DNA of 17,391 bases, taken from the NCBI GenBank assembly GCA_005881995.1, contig VBHV01000642.1:1-17391 (forward strand), in the 5' to 3' direction. Below are positions 7,225 to 13,777 of this stretch, piece by piece. The position numbers and the translations under genes are program-made. Below the pieces are notes generated by a model. The model had not been told where the DNA came from and did no database searches. It saw nothing but the letters and a program-made list of their open reading frames with translations. Origin of the DNA: Chloroflexota bacterium (GTDB taxonomy: Bacteria > Chloroflexota > Ktedonobacteria > Ktedonobacterales > Ktedonobacteraceae). Numbering within the stretch: position 1 is the first letter of the stretch; every line of letters starts with the position of its first letter.

Positions 7225-7479
7225 ATGGAGCCGCTTGATACCGATCTGGAGTATGTATCGCATGAACCCCGTCCAACCACCCCAGGTTCACGCTTAGGTG
7301 CTCTGTTGATTTTCCCAATCCTGGGAGTGTTAATTCTTCTCACCTTTATTGGCGCGGCAATTTTCCAGTGGAATATTTCGGACCTGATCGATACCTTTGT
7401 TGGTTTGATGCTGGTCTTCTTCGTCGCGTTTATCGTCATGCTTTTCTGGGCATTTGCTCCACGCGCTAACCAGGCCTGA
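7225..7479 (+). CDS. Small two-helix membrane protein
   Basis: 84 residues from ATG 7225, which follows AGAAAGG. About 23 polar N-terminal residues (MEPLDTDLEYVSHEPRPTTPG) precede two hydrophobic segments, roughly LGALLIFPILGVLILLTFIG (24-43) and FVGLMLVFFVAFIVMLFWAF (56-75), joined by a short QWNISDLIDT loop; a single Arg lies near the C-terminus. No family is recognised. It has its own promoter and is not obviously in an operon. A longer frame from TTG 7195 has no ribosome site. Confidence 0.65.
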   Translation: MEPLDTDLEYVSHEPRPTTPGSRLGALLIFPILGVLILLTFIGAAIFQWNISDLIDTFVGLMLVFFVAFIVMLFWAFAPRANQA

Positions 7480-7502
7480 AGTAGTATTGCAGAGGGTTTT
7501 GC

Positions 7503-7558
7503 TACCCTGAAAACAGGATTACATGCTCAAAACGATCTGGCAACCTGTTTTCAGGGTA
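7503..7558. repeat. 15-bp perfect inverted repeat between convergent genes
   Basis: TACCCTGAAAACAGG (7503-7517) and its exact complement CCTGTTTTCAGGGTA (7544-7558) flank a 26-base spacer. It occupies the gap between the end of the membrane-protein gene (7479) and the end of the opposing orphan gene (7591). Neither side has a long T-run, so it is not a textbook terminator, but it may serve as a bidirectional transcript end or RNA-stabilising hairpin. Confidence 0.75.
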
Positions 7559-7590
7559 ATATATTGTTTCGGTGCGTTAAAAACGCTTCC

Positions 7591-7833
7591 TCAAGAGTGA
7601 CCGTTCTGGTCTACTTGCTCTTTCACCACAATACGCGCAAGCTCTGGATCGGTATCCCTGTTCTCGTCTTGGTCGATGGCAAGCAAAGCTTTGCGATAGA
7701 CGCTGATGAAATCCAGAAACTCTAACGTTTCCTCTACCGTCAGATCGAAACAAATGCCCGATGGATGTTTGAGTACCAGAAGTCCATCTTCTTCCAAACG
7801 TACTCGATAGCGTCCGACGATGGCATCCATCAT
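7591..7833 (-). CDS. Small hypothetical protein
   Basis: 80 residues beginning MMDAIVGRYRVRLEEDGLLVL on the minus strand; ATG 7833 is preceded by GGGAAGGAAAA, far better than an upstream TTG at 7854. The N-terminal half reads as a small beta-rich fold (GRYRVRLEEDGLLVLKHPSGICFDLTVEETLEFLDFI), the C-terminal half as an acidic helix with RIVVKEQVDQN. No membrane segment, no recognised family. Upstream on its strand TTGACA occurs but without a fitting -10, so its promoter is undecided. The gap 7834-8028 holds a 14-base perfect palindrome (ATTACTATAGTAAT, 7977-7990) and nothing else recognisable. Confidence 0.6.
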   Translation of the reverse strand: MMDAIVGRYRVRLEEDGLLVLKHPSGICFDLTVEETLEFLDFISVYRKALLAIDQDENRDTDPELARIVVKEQVDQNGHS

Positions 7834-8028
7834 GATATTTTCCTTCCCAGGCAAGTTTTTTGCTCATCTGCCTGTAAATGTCAATGGTTCCCTGCTTCTC
7901 TTGTAAATAACGTCCTTACTAGGGAGATGTTATCCGCTTGCCAAAAGTTCCCAATTTTCATTGAAATAAACGACTTATTACTATAGTAATCGGGGAGAAG
8001 CGAAATTACAAGCTACCAGTACATGTGT

Positions 8029-8973
8029 CTAAGCAATCTGTGTATGGGCGTGCTCATCAACGCTGAAATCGGGGAGCGATCCCCACAAAACCCGCCCTAA
8101 CAATTCAGCCGATTCGACCAGGCGCGGCCCAGAACGATTAAGGTATGCATTCCCGTCAATAGCAAAAACACGCCCATTTTTAACGGCGCGTAAAGCTGAC
8201 CAGGCGGGGTGCTGCTGTAAAAGAGGAACATCCTGCATTGTGCGTTCAAGCGAGAAGCCGCAGGGAGAGAGGACCAGCACGTCGGGGTCTGCTGCTTGCA
8301 GTTCTTCCCAACTCAGCCAGGGTGAGTGCTGGCCAATCTCACCAAAGATATTTTCTCCGCCCGCGAACTCGACCAGTTCGGGCGTCCAGTTGCCCGCCGC
8401 CATCAATGGATCGAGCCACTCAAGCACGGTAACACGCGGTTTATTTGCCGCGGAAGCGGTTATCTGGCGCAGGTGCGCCAGGCGTTGTTGGTAGCTCTGT
8501 ACCAACGCCGCGGCCTGTCTTTGCCTGTCCAATGCCTCGCCGACGCGCAAGATATCCTCCCACACATCGCTCAAACGATGCGGAGCCAGGGCAACAATGC
8601 GCGGCTGTAAACCTGTGAGCTGCTGAACAGCCTGCATAACGTCGCGTTCACTGACGGCGCAGACCTCGCACTGCGTTTGTGTAAAAATCACATCTGGTCG
8701 GAGCGATTGAAGCTGCGCTACATCGATGGCATAGATACTCAACGCTTTGAGCGCGGCATTCTGAGGCTCCAGTTTACTCTGCGCGAGTTGTTTGATCTGG
8801 GCATCTATCGATGCACTGCTGACATCGGTGTTGATCTGTACCGTGCTGACAACTGGCAAAGCCTGTACTTCCAGGGGATAGTCGCATTCATGCGAACGCC
8901 CCACCAGTTGATCCAGGCAGCCAAGCGCCGCAATCATTTCGGTCGCGCTTGCTAAAAGAGAAACGAGACGCAA
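8029..8973 (-). CDS. Cobalamin-binding / BtuF-like periplasmic-binding-fold protein without signal peptide
   Basis: 314 residues of the PF01497-type (BtuF/FecB) substrate-binding fold, which binds corrinoids or siderophores. The start block is RLVSLLASATEMIAALGCLDQLVGRSHECDYP. The family's cytoplasmic-type motif TQTQCEVCAVSERDV follows, then LEWLDPLMAAGNWTPELVEFAGGENIFG, LSPCGFSLERT and YLNRSGPRLVESAELL. The TTG at 8973 is well supported by AAGGAG five bases upstream. There is no signal peptide or lipobox and no adjacent permease or ATPase, so a role as a transporter-bound receptor is doubtful; an intracellular corrinoid carrier is an alternative. Family assignment is firm, ligand inferred. 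Confidence 0.85.
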   Translation of the reverse strand: MRLVSLLASATEMIAALGCLDQLVGRSHECDYPLEVQALPVVSTVQINTDVSSASIDAQIKQLAQSKLEPQNAALKALSIYAIDVAQLQSLRPDVIFTQTQCEVCAVSERDVMQAVQQLTGLQPRIVALAPHRLSDVWEDILRVGEALDRQRQAAALVQSYQQRLAHLRQITASAANKPRVTVLEWLDPLMAAGNWTPELVEFAGGENIFGEIGQHSPWLSWEELQAADPDVLVLSPCGFSLERTMQDVPLLQQHPAWSALRAVKNGRVFAIDGNAYLNRSGPRLVESAELLGRVLWGSLPDFSVDEHAHTQIA

Positions 8974-9008
8974 GTGGGCTCCTTATTGAATGAATACCTG
9001 TTGATGAA

Positions 9009-9037
9009 ATTATACCACACAAGAAAGCTAGAGTTAA
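9009..9037 (-). promoter_or_regulatory. Promoter of the BtuF-like gene
   Basis: On the minus strand TTAACT (9037-9032), a 17-base spacer and TATAAT (9014-9009), about 35 bases before the TTG start. The -10 is perfect, the -35 partial. The leader is too short for a cobalamin riboswitch, and none was seen. Confidence 0.65.
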
Positions 9038-9061
9038 GCCGTATCAAAAGATGCTCATCTA

Positions 9062-9097
9062 TTGACAGAGAAACACCGTATGGTTATTAATTAATAA
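9062..9097 (+). promoter_or_regulatory. Promoter of the HbpS-like locus with -10 palindrome
   Basis: TTGACA (9062-9067), 17 bases, TATTAA (9085-9090). The perfect palindrome TTATTAATTAATAA (9084-9097) covers the -10 and start region and could be an operator. A leader of roughly 130 bases precedes the ATG at 9227; it can form GAGGGA/TCCCTC but no known riboswitch was recognised. Confidence 0.6.
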
Positions 9098-9226
9098 TGA
9101 GTGAGGGAAACTCTGCACAGTCAATCCCTCCTACTGAGTGCTTGCGAGTACACAGAACCCGTGACAACCTATACACCTAGACTCTCCTGACAAGGTAGTC
9201 GAACAACAAGAAGAAAGGACGTTTCT

Positions 9227-9614
9227 ATGGCAGAAAACACCTTCCAGAAATCCAGTATCACCGGCGAAGCGGCAGAACGGATCATTAAGGCCGCCGAGGC
9301 AAAGGCTCAAGAAATGGGCAAGCCAATGAGTATTGCTGTATGCGATGAGGACGGGGTGCTCAAGGCATTTCGCCGCATGGATGGGGCACCACTTTTGAGC
9401 GTGCAAATTGCGCAAGACAAAACCTATACCGCTATCAGCTTTGGGGGCATGGCAACACATGAATGGTTTGACTTCATCAAGAATGATCCGCCCCTGCTCC
9501 ATGGTATCGTGAAAACAGACCGCTTAACCGTATTTGGCGGTGGCTATTGGGGTAAGCGGTGGTCACTACTCAGACGATATGAAAGTAGCTCAAGCCGGTT
9601 TAGAAGCGCTTTAA
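9227..9614 (+). pseudogene. HbpS/GlcG (DUF336) family protein, internally deleted
   Basis: From ATG 9227 (AGAAAGGAC upstream) the frame gives a good HbpS/GlcG-family protein: ITGEAAERIIKAAEAKAQEMG, MSIAVCDEDGVLKAFRRMDGAP, IAQDKTYTAISFG, TDRLTVFGGGY. After GGGY it leaves frame. The expected C-terminal block VSGGHYSDDMKVAQAGLEAL is found at 9552 in another frame, ending at TAA 9612-9614. Relatives have about 13 residues (pattern PI..G..VG.IG) between GGGY and VSGG; here four bases remain, so about 35 bases are lost. Translation in the first frame would instead run on to 9733 with an unrelated tail overlapping the next gene. Members bind heme or small ligands in some species; their role is often unknown. 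Confidence 0.8.
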
Positions 9615-9635
9615 GGAAAGCTCGATTACTTCATG

Positions 9636-9662
9636 CCAGCGCCCCACCATGTGGGGCGCTGG
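9636..9662. terminator. Bidirectional hairpin between convergent genes
   Basis: CCAGCGCCCCAC, a three-base loop (CAT) and GTGGGGCGCTGG form a perfect 12-bp GC-rich stem. It sits between the HbpS-like remnant (ends 9614) and the opposing lyase-family gene (ends 9669), only six bases from the latter's stop. No long T-run follows, but position and stability point to a shared terminator. Confidence 0.65.
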
Positions 9663-9668
9663 TTCCCT

Positions 9669-10544
9669 TCACTGCTGAACTTTGTAACGGCGTTCCAATT
9701 CCTGAATGTCAGCAAGACCGATATGCTGCGTGAATTGAGCGAACGTCACCATTTGCGAGCTAAAAGATGTCGGCGTTTCTCCCCGTTTCAGGAGTTCCAG
9801 CAGCTTCAGCATCGCAGACGTGGCGGCAAAAAGCATACTAACGGGGAAAATGACGAGCTTAAAGCCCAGGATGCGTATTTCGTCTAAAGACAGCAGGGGA
9901 GTCTTTCCGCTCTCGGCCCAGTTGTACAGGAGGGGTACACCAGGAAAAGCTTGAACGATGGCCTGGAGTTCTTCCATTGAGCGAGGAGCCTCGATAAAAA
10001 TAACATCTGCTCCTGCCTCTCGATACGCCTGTCCCCTGCGCAGCGCATCTTCGAGGCCGTTTACGGCGTTGGCATCGGTGCGCGCAATGATGACGAAATC
10101 GGGGTCTTGACGGGCATCAACGGCGGCGCGGATTTTCTGCACCATTTCGTCCATAGGGATAACCTGTTTCCCCTCCATATGACCGCACTTCTTGGGCCAG
10201 ACCTGGTCTTCGAGGTGTAGGCCTGCGACTCCAGTACGCTCATATTCACGAATGGTGCGCCGAACATTGATTGGATTGCCATAGCCAGTATCGGCATCTG
10301 CGATCAGTGGCAGATCACCAACAACGGCTGCCAGGGCAGAGGCGCGGCTGACCATCTCGCTCATCGTCAACAGTCCGACGTCGGGCTGACCAAGCACACT
10401 GGCGGCAGTGCCAAAGCCGGTCATATAGACAGCGCTAAATCCTGCCTGGGCAATCAAGCGCGCGCTCAAAGCATCATATGCGCCCGGAGCAACTAGCAGC
10501 TCTGGGCCAGCCAGCAATTCACGTAAACGTGTCGTGGCACGCAT
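9669..10544 (-). CDS. Isocitrate lyase / PEP mutase superfamily enzyme (methylisocitrate lyase-like)
   Basis: 291 residues, normal for the short members. The barrel starts with LLVAPGAYDALSARLIAQAGFSAVYMTGFG. The metal-binding acidic pair is in LIADADTGYGNP, and the catalytic loop is EDQVWPKKCGHMEGK. The KKCGH cysteine motif is that of C-C bond lyases (isocitrate and 2-methylisocitrate lyases) rather than P-C mutases, which favours a lyase acting on a methylisocitrate-type or oxaloacetate-type substrate. Then FVIIARTDAN, ADVIFIEAPRS and PLLYNWAESGKTP follow. ATG 10544 follows AAAGGAC. No prpC or prpD gene is next to it, so the pathway is open. It is divergent from the SNF2 operon. Confidence 0.88.
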   Translation of the reverse strand: MRATTRLRELLAGPELLVAPGAYDALSARLIAQAGFSAVYMTGFGTAASVLGQPDVGLLTMSEMVSRASALAAVVGDLPLIADADTGYGNPINVRRTIREYERTGVAGLHLEDQVWPKKCGHMEGKQVIPMDEMVQKIRAAVDARQDPDFVIIARTDANAVNGLEDALRRGQAYREAGADVIFIEAPRSMEELQAIVQAFPGVPLLYNWAESGKTPLLSLDEIRILGFKLVIFPVSMLFAATSAMLKLLELLKRGETPTSFSSQMVTFAQFTQHIGLADIQELERRYKVQQ

Positions 10545-10609
10545 AGCAATGTCCTTTACTGACAGGAAGCAAGATGATTAGATGTCTGTCAGTGTATGCC
10601 ATTCCGGTT

Positions 10610-10618
10610 ATTATAGCA
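10610..10618 (-). promoter_or_regulatory. Extended -10 promoter of the lyase-family gene
   Basis: On the minus strand TGCTATAAT forms a perfect extended -10 about 65 bases before the ATG at 10544. The upstream region is A-rich (seven A residues) with no good -35, which fits an extended -10 promoter. Confidence 0.6.
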
Positions 10619-10643
10619 AGAGGTGAGATTTTTTTACAGGCTA

Positions 10644-10672
10644 TTGACAACATAACACCGTTCAAATATGAT
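10644..10672 (+). promoter_or_regulatory. Promoter of the SNF2-SWIM operon
   Basis: TTGACA (10644-10649), 17 bases, TATGAT (10667-10672), placing the transcript start near 10679, about 26 bases before ATG 10705. The only possible ribosome site is a weak GGGAG. Near-consensus and divergent from the lyase promoter. Confidence 0.75.
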
Positions 10673-10704
10673 ACTTCTCAACATTCACAATATGGGAGCG
10701 CTGC

Positions 10705-10907
10705 ATGCACATTATTCATGGAACCTGGATTCCTGAGGACTCACACGCGTTCATCCAGAGCGGAGCATTCTACCTGTGGGTAGAGACGGATACGCCAATA
10801 GGCACAACTCGACACCGAGGTGACCCCGTTCACCCCAGGCACCTCATGTCTACAGCTCTGGCCGCGTTTCTTACCGAGAAACTGGGCCTGCGGGAATCTA
10901 CTTCGAA
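10705..10907 (+). pseudogene. 5' fragment of the SNF2 helicase gene, out of frame
   Basis: ATG 10705 opens MHIIHGTWIPEDSHAFIQSG, then AFYLWVETDTP and HPRHLMSTALAAFLTEKLGL. This is how I recall the N-termini of bacterial SNF2 helicases of this type beginning. It is not in frame with the rest: the downstream frame takes over at about 10885-10905 (PAGIYFELLRYADEEEP). The size of the change must be one base plus a multiple of three lost (or the equivalent gain); from this window alone a single-base change cannot be told from a longer deletion. The promoter 30 bases upstream shows this is the true 5' end. Confidence 0.65.
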
Positions 10908-13772
10908 TTGCTGCGCTATGCGGATGAAGAGGAGCCTTTGGAATTTGACCTGGCGCCCTGGCAGGTCTCTTGCTACCAGGTGTCAGACGTCTTCTCAACG
11001 CTGAACGACATCCATTTTATCGCCCTCAATGCAGCTGAGGATTTCCAGCTGGGAGCGGATCTCCTGTTCTGGCACCAGTACTCCCAGGCGCTCAAAGGCA
11101 TTATCGCCAAAGACCAGTACATCCCCGCCCTGAAGTATCAGGCGCTCCCGTCCGCTCCGGCTAAAGGCAAGCGGGCGAAGAACATCGACAGTTTCGAGCT
11201 TCACCCGGGATGGGAGTTGCTGTCCGACACCTATGAGACGACCATCCAGCGCTATATTGCCGCCATGCCAGAAGTGTGTACCGCGGGGCTGAACAGCCCG
11301 GATGGCGCTGCATTGTTTGACAAGGAGTCCTTGCTCCGCCACTTCTCAGAGTGCCTCTTGAACAACGTAGTCACCGGGACGCCCTTTACGGCGAAATTCG
11401 ACCAGCAGATCGCGGACACGCTCCTGTACGGGTGTGTCTATCCATACCGTCCGGTCTTGCAGCCCTCGGCTAACACGCTGGAGGACTACAAGCATTGGCT
11501 GGCCTGGCGCGCAAACTTAACCAGGGCGCACACGGGAGCAGGTTTCACCCTCTGTTTCCGCCTGGAAGAGGCAACCCCAGTTGATATGGATAACTGGCAA
11601 CTGCACTTTCTCGTCGCTGCCAGGCACGACCCTTCGCTCAAATTGAGCCTGGACGAGTATTGGCATCTCAATCCGAAGGCCCGTGCCGAGGCTGCCCGGC
11701 CCTTTGGCCAGGACTTCGAGAAAAATCTATTGCTGGCCCTGGGGTATGCCGCGCGCATCTATCCCACGGTCTGGAATGGGCTGGCCACTGACCAGCCGAC
11801 CGGGTGCCGCCTCAATCTGGATGAAGCTTTCGCATTCCTGAAGGAGAGCGCCTGGGTGCTCGGAGACGCGGGCTATACTGTCATCGTCCCGGCGTGGTGG
11901 ACACCCCAGGGACGACGGCGTGCGAAGGTTCGCCTCAAAACATCGCTGCGTTCGCCCAAGGGATCAGCTGCAGCCAGTAATGGCTATTTCAGTCTCGGTG
12001 CGATCATCTCTTACGAGTACCAGTTGTCGATTGGAGGCCAGGTAGTCTCGGCAGAGGAATGGCAGCAGCTCGTTAACGCGAAAACGCCCCTGGTGCAGTT
12101 CCGGGGTCAATGGATGGAACTTGATCGCGACAAGATGCAGCAACTCCTCGAGTTCTGGCAGACGCACCAGCACGAGGAGCAGGAGATCACGCTCCTGGAT
12201 ATGCTGAAGATTGGGGCTGAGTCCGAGGATGACCTGGAATGGGACCATGACCAGACCCTGCGGGAGATGCTGTCCCGGCTCAATGATAAGAATGCGTTCG
12301 CGCCCATTGAGGATCCGCTAAACTTGCAGGGAACTCTGCGCGACTACCAGAAGCGCGGCGTTGGTTGGCTGCAATATCTGGAGAACCTGGGCTTGAATCC
12401 CTGCCTTGCCGACGACATGGGCCTGGGCAAAACCTTGGAGGTTATTGCTCGCCTGCTCAAGGAGCGCGAGGAGGCCGGTAACGTACCACCAACCCTCGTC
12501 ATCGCGCCGACCTCCGTGCTGGGCAACTGGCGCAAGGAGATCGAGCGCTTCGCGCCGCAATTGCGCACGCTGGTGCATCAAGGCATCACGCGGCTGAAAG
12601 ACAAGCAGAACTTCGCGGAGACATCTTCGAAGTACGATGTCGTCCTGACCTCATTCGCGCTGGCCCGCCTGGACGAAAAACTCTTGCAAAGCATGGAGTG
12701 GCATCGCGTGGTGGTCGACGAGGCGCAGAACATCAAGAATCCACATGCTGCCCAGACGCGCGCGATTCTCAAGCTCGCAGCTCCGCACCGGCTCGCCCTG
12801 ACCGGCACGCCCGTCGAGAACCGCCTGCGCGATCTGTGGTCCATCTTCAACTTCCTCAGTCCAGGCTACCTGGGCAAGGAAGCGCAGTTCCGCAAGACCT
12901 TCGAGTTACCCATCCAGAAAGACAATGACATGGCCAGGTCGGCGGCCTTAAAGAAGTTGGTAGAGCCATTTATCCTGCGGCGTGTCAAGACCGACAAACG
13001 CATTATCGACGACCTGCCGGATAAGATCGAGCAGAAGATGTTTTGCACGCTCTCGTCCGAACAAGCCTCGCTCTACGAGGCTGTCGTCAAAGATGTTGAA
13101 GAGCAATTGAACGAGGCCGAGGGCATCCAGCGCAGAGGCTTGATCTTATCCACGCTGCTGAAACTCAAGCAGATCTGCAACCACCCGGCGCAGTTCCTGC
13201 AGGATGGCAGCGCCTTTACCACCGAGCGTTCCCACAAGCTCCAGCGGCTTGGGGAGATGGTCGAAGAGGTGATTGATAGCGGCGAGAGCGCGCTTATCTT
13301 CACCCAGTTTACAGAGATTGGGGGCGAGTTGGAGCGGTATCTCGAACACACCCTGCATTACAACACGTACTACTTGCATGGTGGAACCAGCGTGGCACGG
13401 CGGGAGCGCATGATTGCCGAGTTTCAAGATCCCGAGACCGAGCCGTCGTTGTTTATTCTCTCACTGCGGGCAGGCGGTGTCGGGCTGAATCTGACAAAAG
13501 CCAATCATGTCTTCCACTTCGACCGTTGGTGGAACCCCTCGGTCGAAGATCAGGCCACCGATCGCGCTTTCCGTATCGGCCAGCGCAAGAACGTCTTCGT
13601 GCATAAGTTTGTGGCTATGGGTACGATGGAAGAACGCATTGATGCCATGATCGAGGACAAGAAACGGCTCTCCTCGCTGGTTGTGGGCTCCGATGAGTCC
13701 TGGCTGACGGAACTCGACAACGATACTTTCAAAGAGCTGATCGCGCTGCGTCGCAGCGCGGTACTGGAGTGA
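10908..13772 (+). CDS. SNF2-family DNA-dependent ATPase / helicase (YwqA-like)
   Basis: 954 residues are readable from TTG 10908, though the natural N-terminus is probably the out-of-frame piece at 10705, since this TTG has no ribosome site. The N-terminal half (about 1-480) is the SNF2-associated region of bacterial members. The ATPase core follows: motif I DDMGLGKT (about 500), Ia LVIAPTSVLGNW, II VVDEAQNIKN (about 603), III LALTGTPVENRLRDLWSIFNF. The second lobe has ALIFTQFTEIGGELERYL, FILSLRAGGVGLNLTKANHVFHFDRWWNP and QATDRAFRIGQ (about 850-885). All key residues are present, so DNA-stimulated ATPase and translocation is expected; strand separation is not. The stop overlaps a GTG of the next gene. 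Bacillus ywqA, next to the SWIM gene ywqB, is the closest arrangement I know. Confidence 0.9.
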   Translation: MLRYADEEEPLEFDLAPWQVSCYQVSDVFSTLNDIHFIALNAAEDFQLGADLLFWHQYSQALKGIIAKDQYIPALKYQALPSAPAKGKRAKNIDSFELHPGWELLSDTYETTIQRYIAAMPEVCTAGLNSPDGAALFDKESLLRHFSECLLNNVVTGTPFTAKFDQQIADTLLYGCVYPYRPVLQPSANTLEDYKHWLAWRANLTRAHTGAGFTLCFRLEEATPVDMDNWQLHFLVAARHDPSLKLSLDEYWHLNPKARAEAARPFGQDFEKNLLLALGYAARIYPTVWNGLATDQPTGCRLNLDEAFAFLKESAWVLGDAGYTVIVPAWWTPQGRRRAKVRLKTSLRSPKGSAAASNGYFSLGAIISYEYQLSIGGQVVSAEEWQQLVNAKTPLVQFRGQWMELDRDKMQQLLEFWQTHQHEEQEITLLDMLKIGAESEDDLEWDHDQTLREMLSRLNDKNAFAPIEDPLNLQGTLRDYQKRGVGWLQYLENLGLNPCLADDMGLGKTLEVIARLLKEREEAGNVPPTLVIAPTSVLGNWRKEIERFAPQLRTLVHQGITRLKDKQNFAETSSKYDVVLTSFALARLDEKLLQSMEWHRVVVDEAQNIKNPHAAQTRAILKLAAPHRLALTGTPVENRLRDLWSIFNFLSPGYLGKEAQFRKTFELPIQKDNDMARSAALKKLVEPFILRRVKTDKRIIDDLPDKIEQKMFCTLSSEQASLYEAVVKDVEEQLNEAEGIQRRGLILSTLLKLKQICNHPAQFLQDGSAFTTERSHKLQRLGEMVEEVIDSGESALIFTQFTEIGGELERYLEHTLHYNTYYLHGGTSVARRERMIAEFQDPETEPSLFILSLRAGGVGLNLTKANHVFHFDRWWNPSVEDQATDRAFRIGQRKNVFVHKFVAMGTMEERIDAMIEDKKRLSSLVVGSDESWLTELDNDTFKELIALRRSAVLE

Positions 13773-13777
13773 AGACG

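Noticed and set aside
7577..7867. Alternative minus-strand frame overlapping the 80-residue orphan
   Set aside because: Its residues (many Arg, Ser, Trp, Cys) look like a frame shadow, whereas the 7591-7833 frame has an ATG with a clean ribosome site.
8974..9226. Cobalamin riboswitch upstream of the BtuF-like gene
   Set aside because: The leader on that strand is only about 30 bases and no B12-box-like sequence was seen in the gap.
9615..9733. C-terminal extension of the HbpS-like ORF
   Set aside because: The real C-terminus is in another frame ending at 9614; the extension runs through a terminator hairpin into the opposite gene.
10995..11342. Minus-strand frame opposite the SNF2 N-terminal region
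   Set aside because: Antisense to the SNF2-associated region, no recognisable domain.
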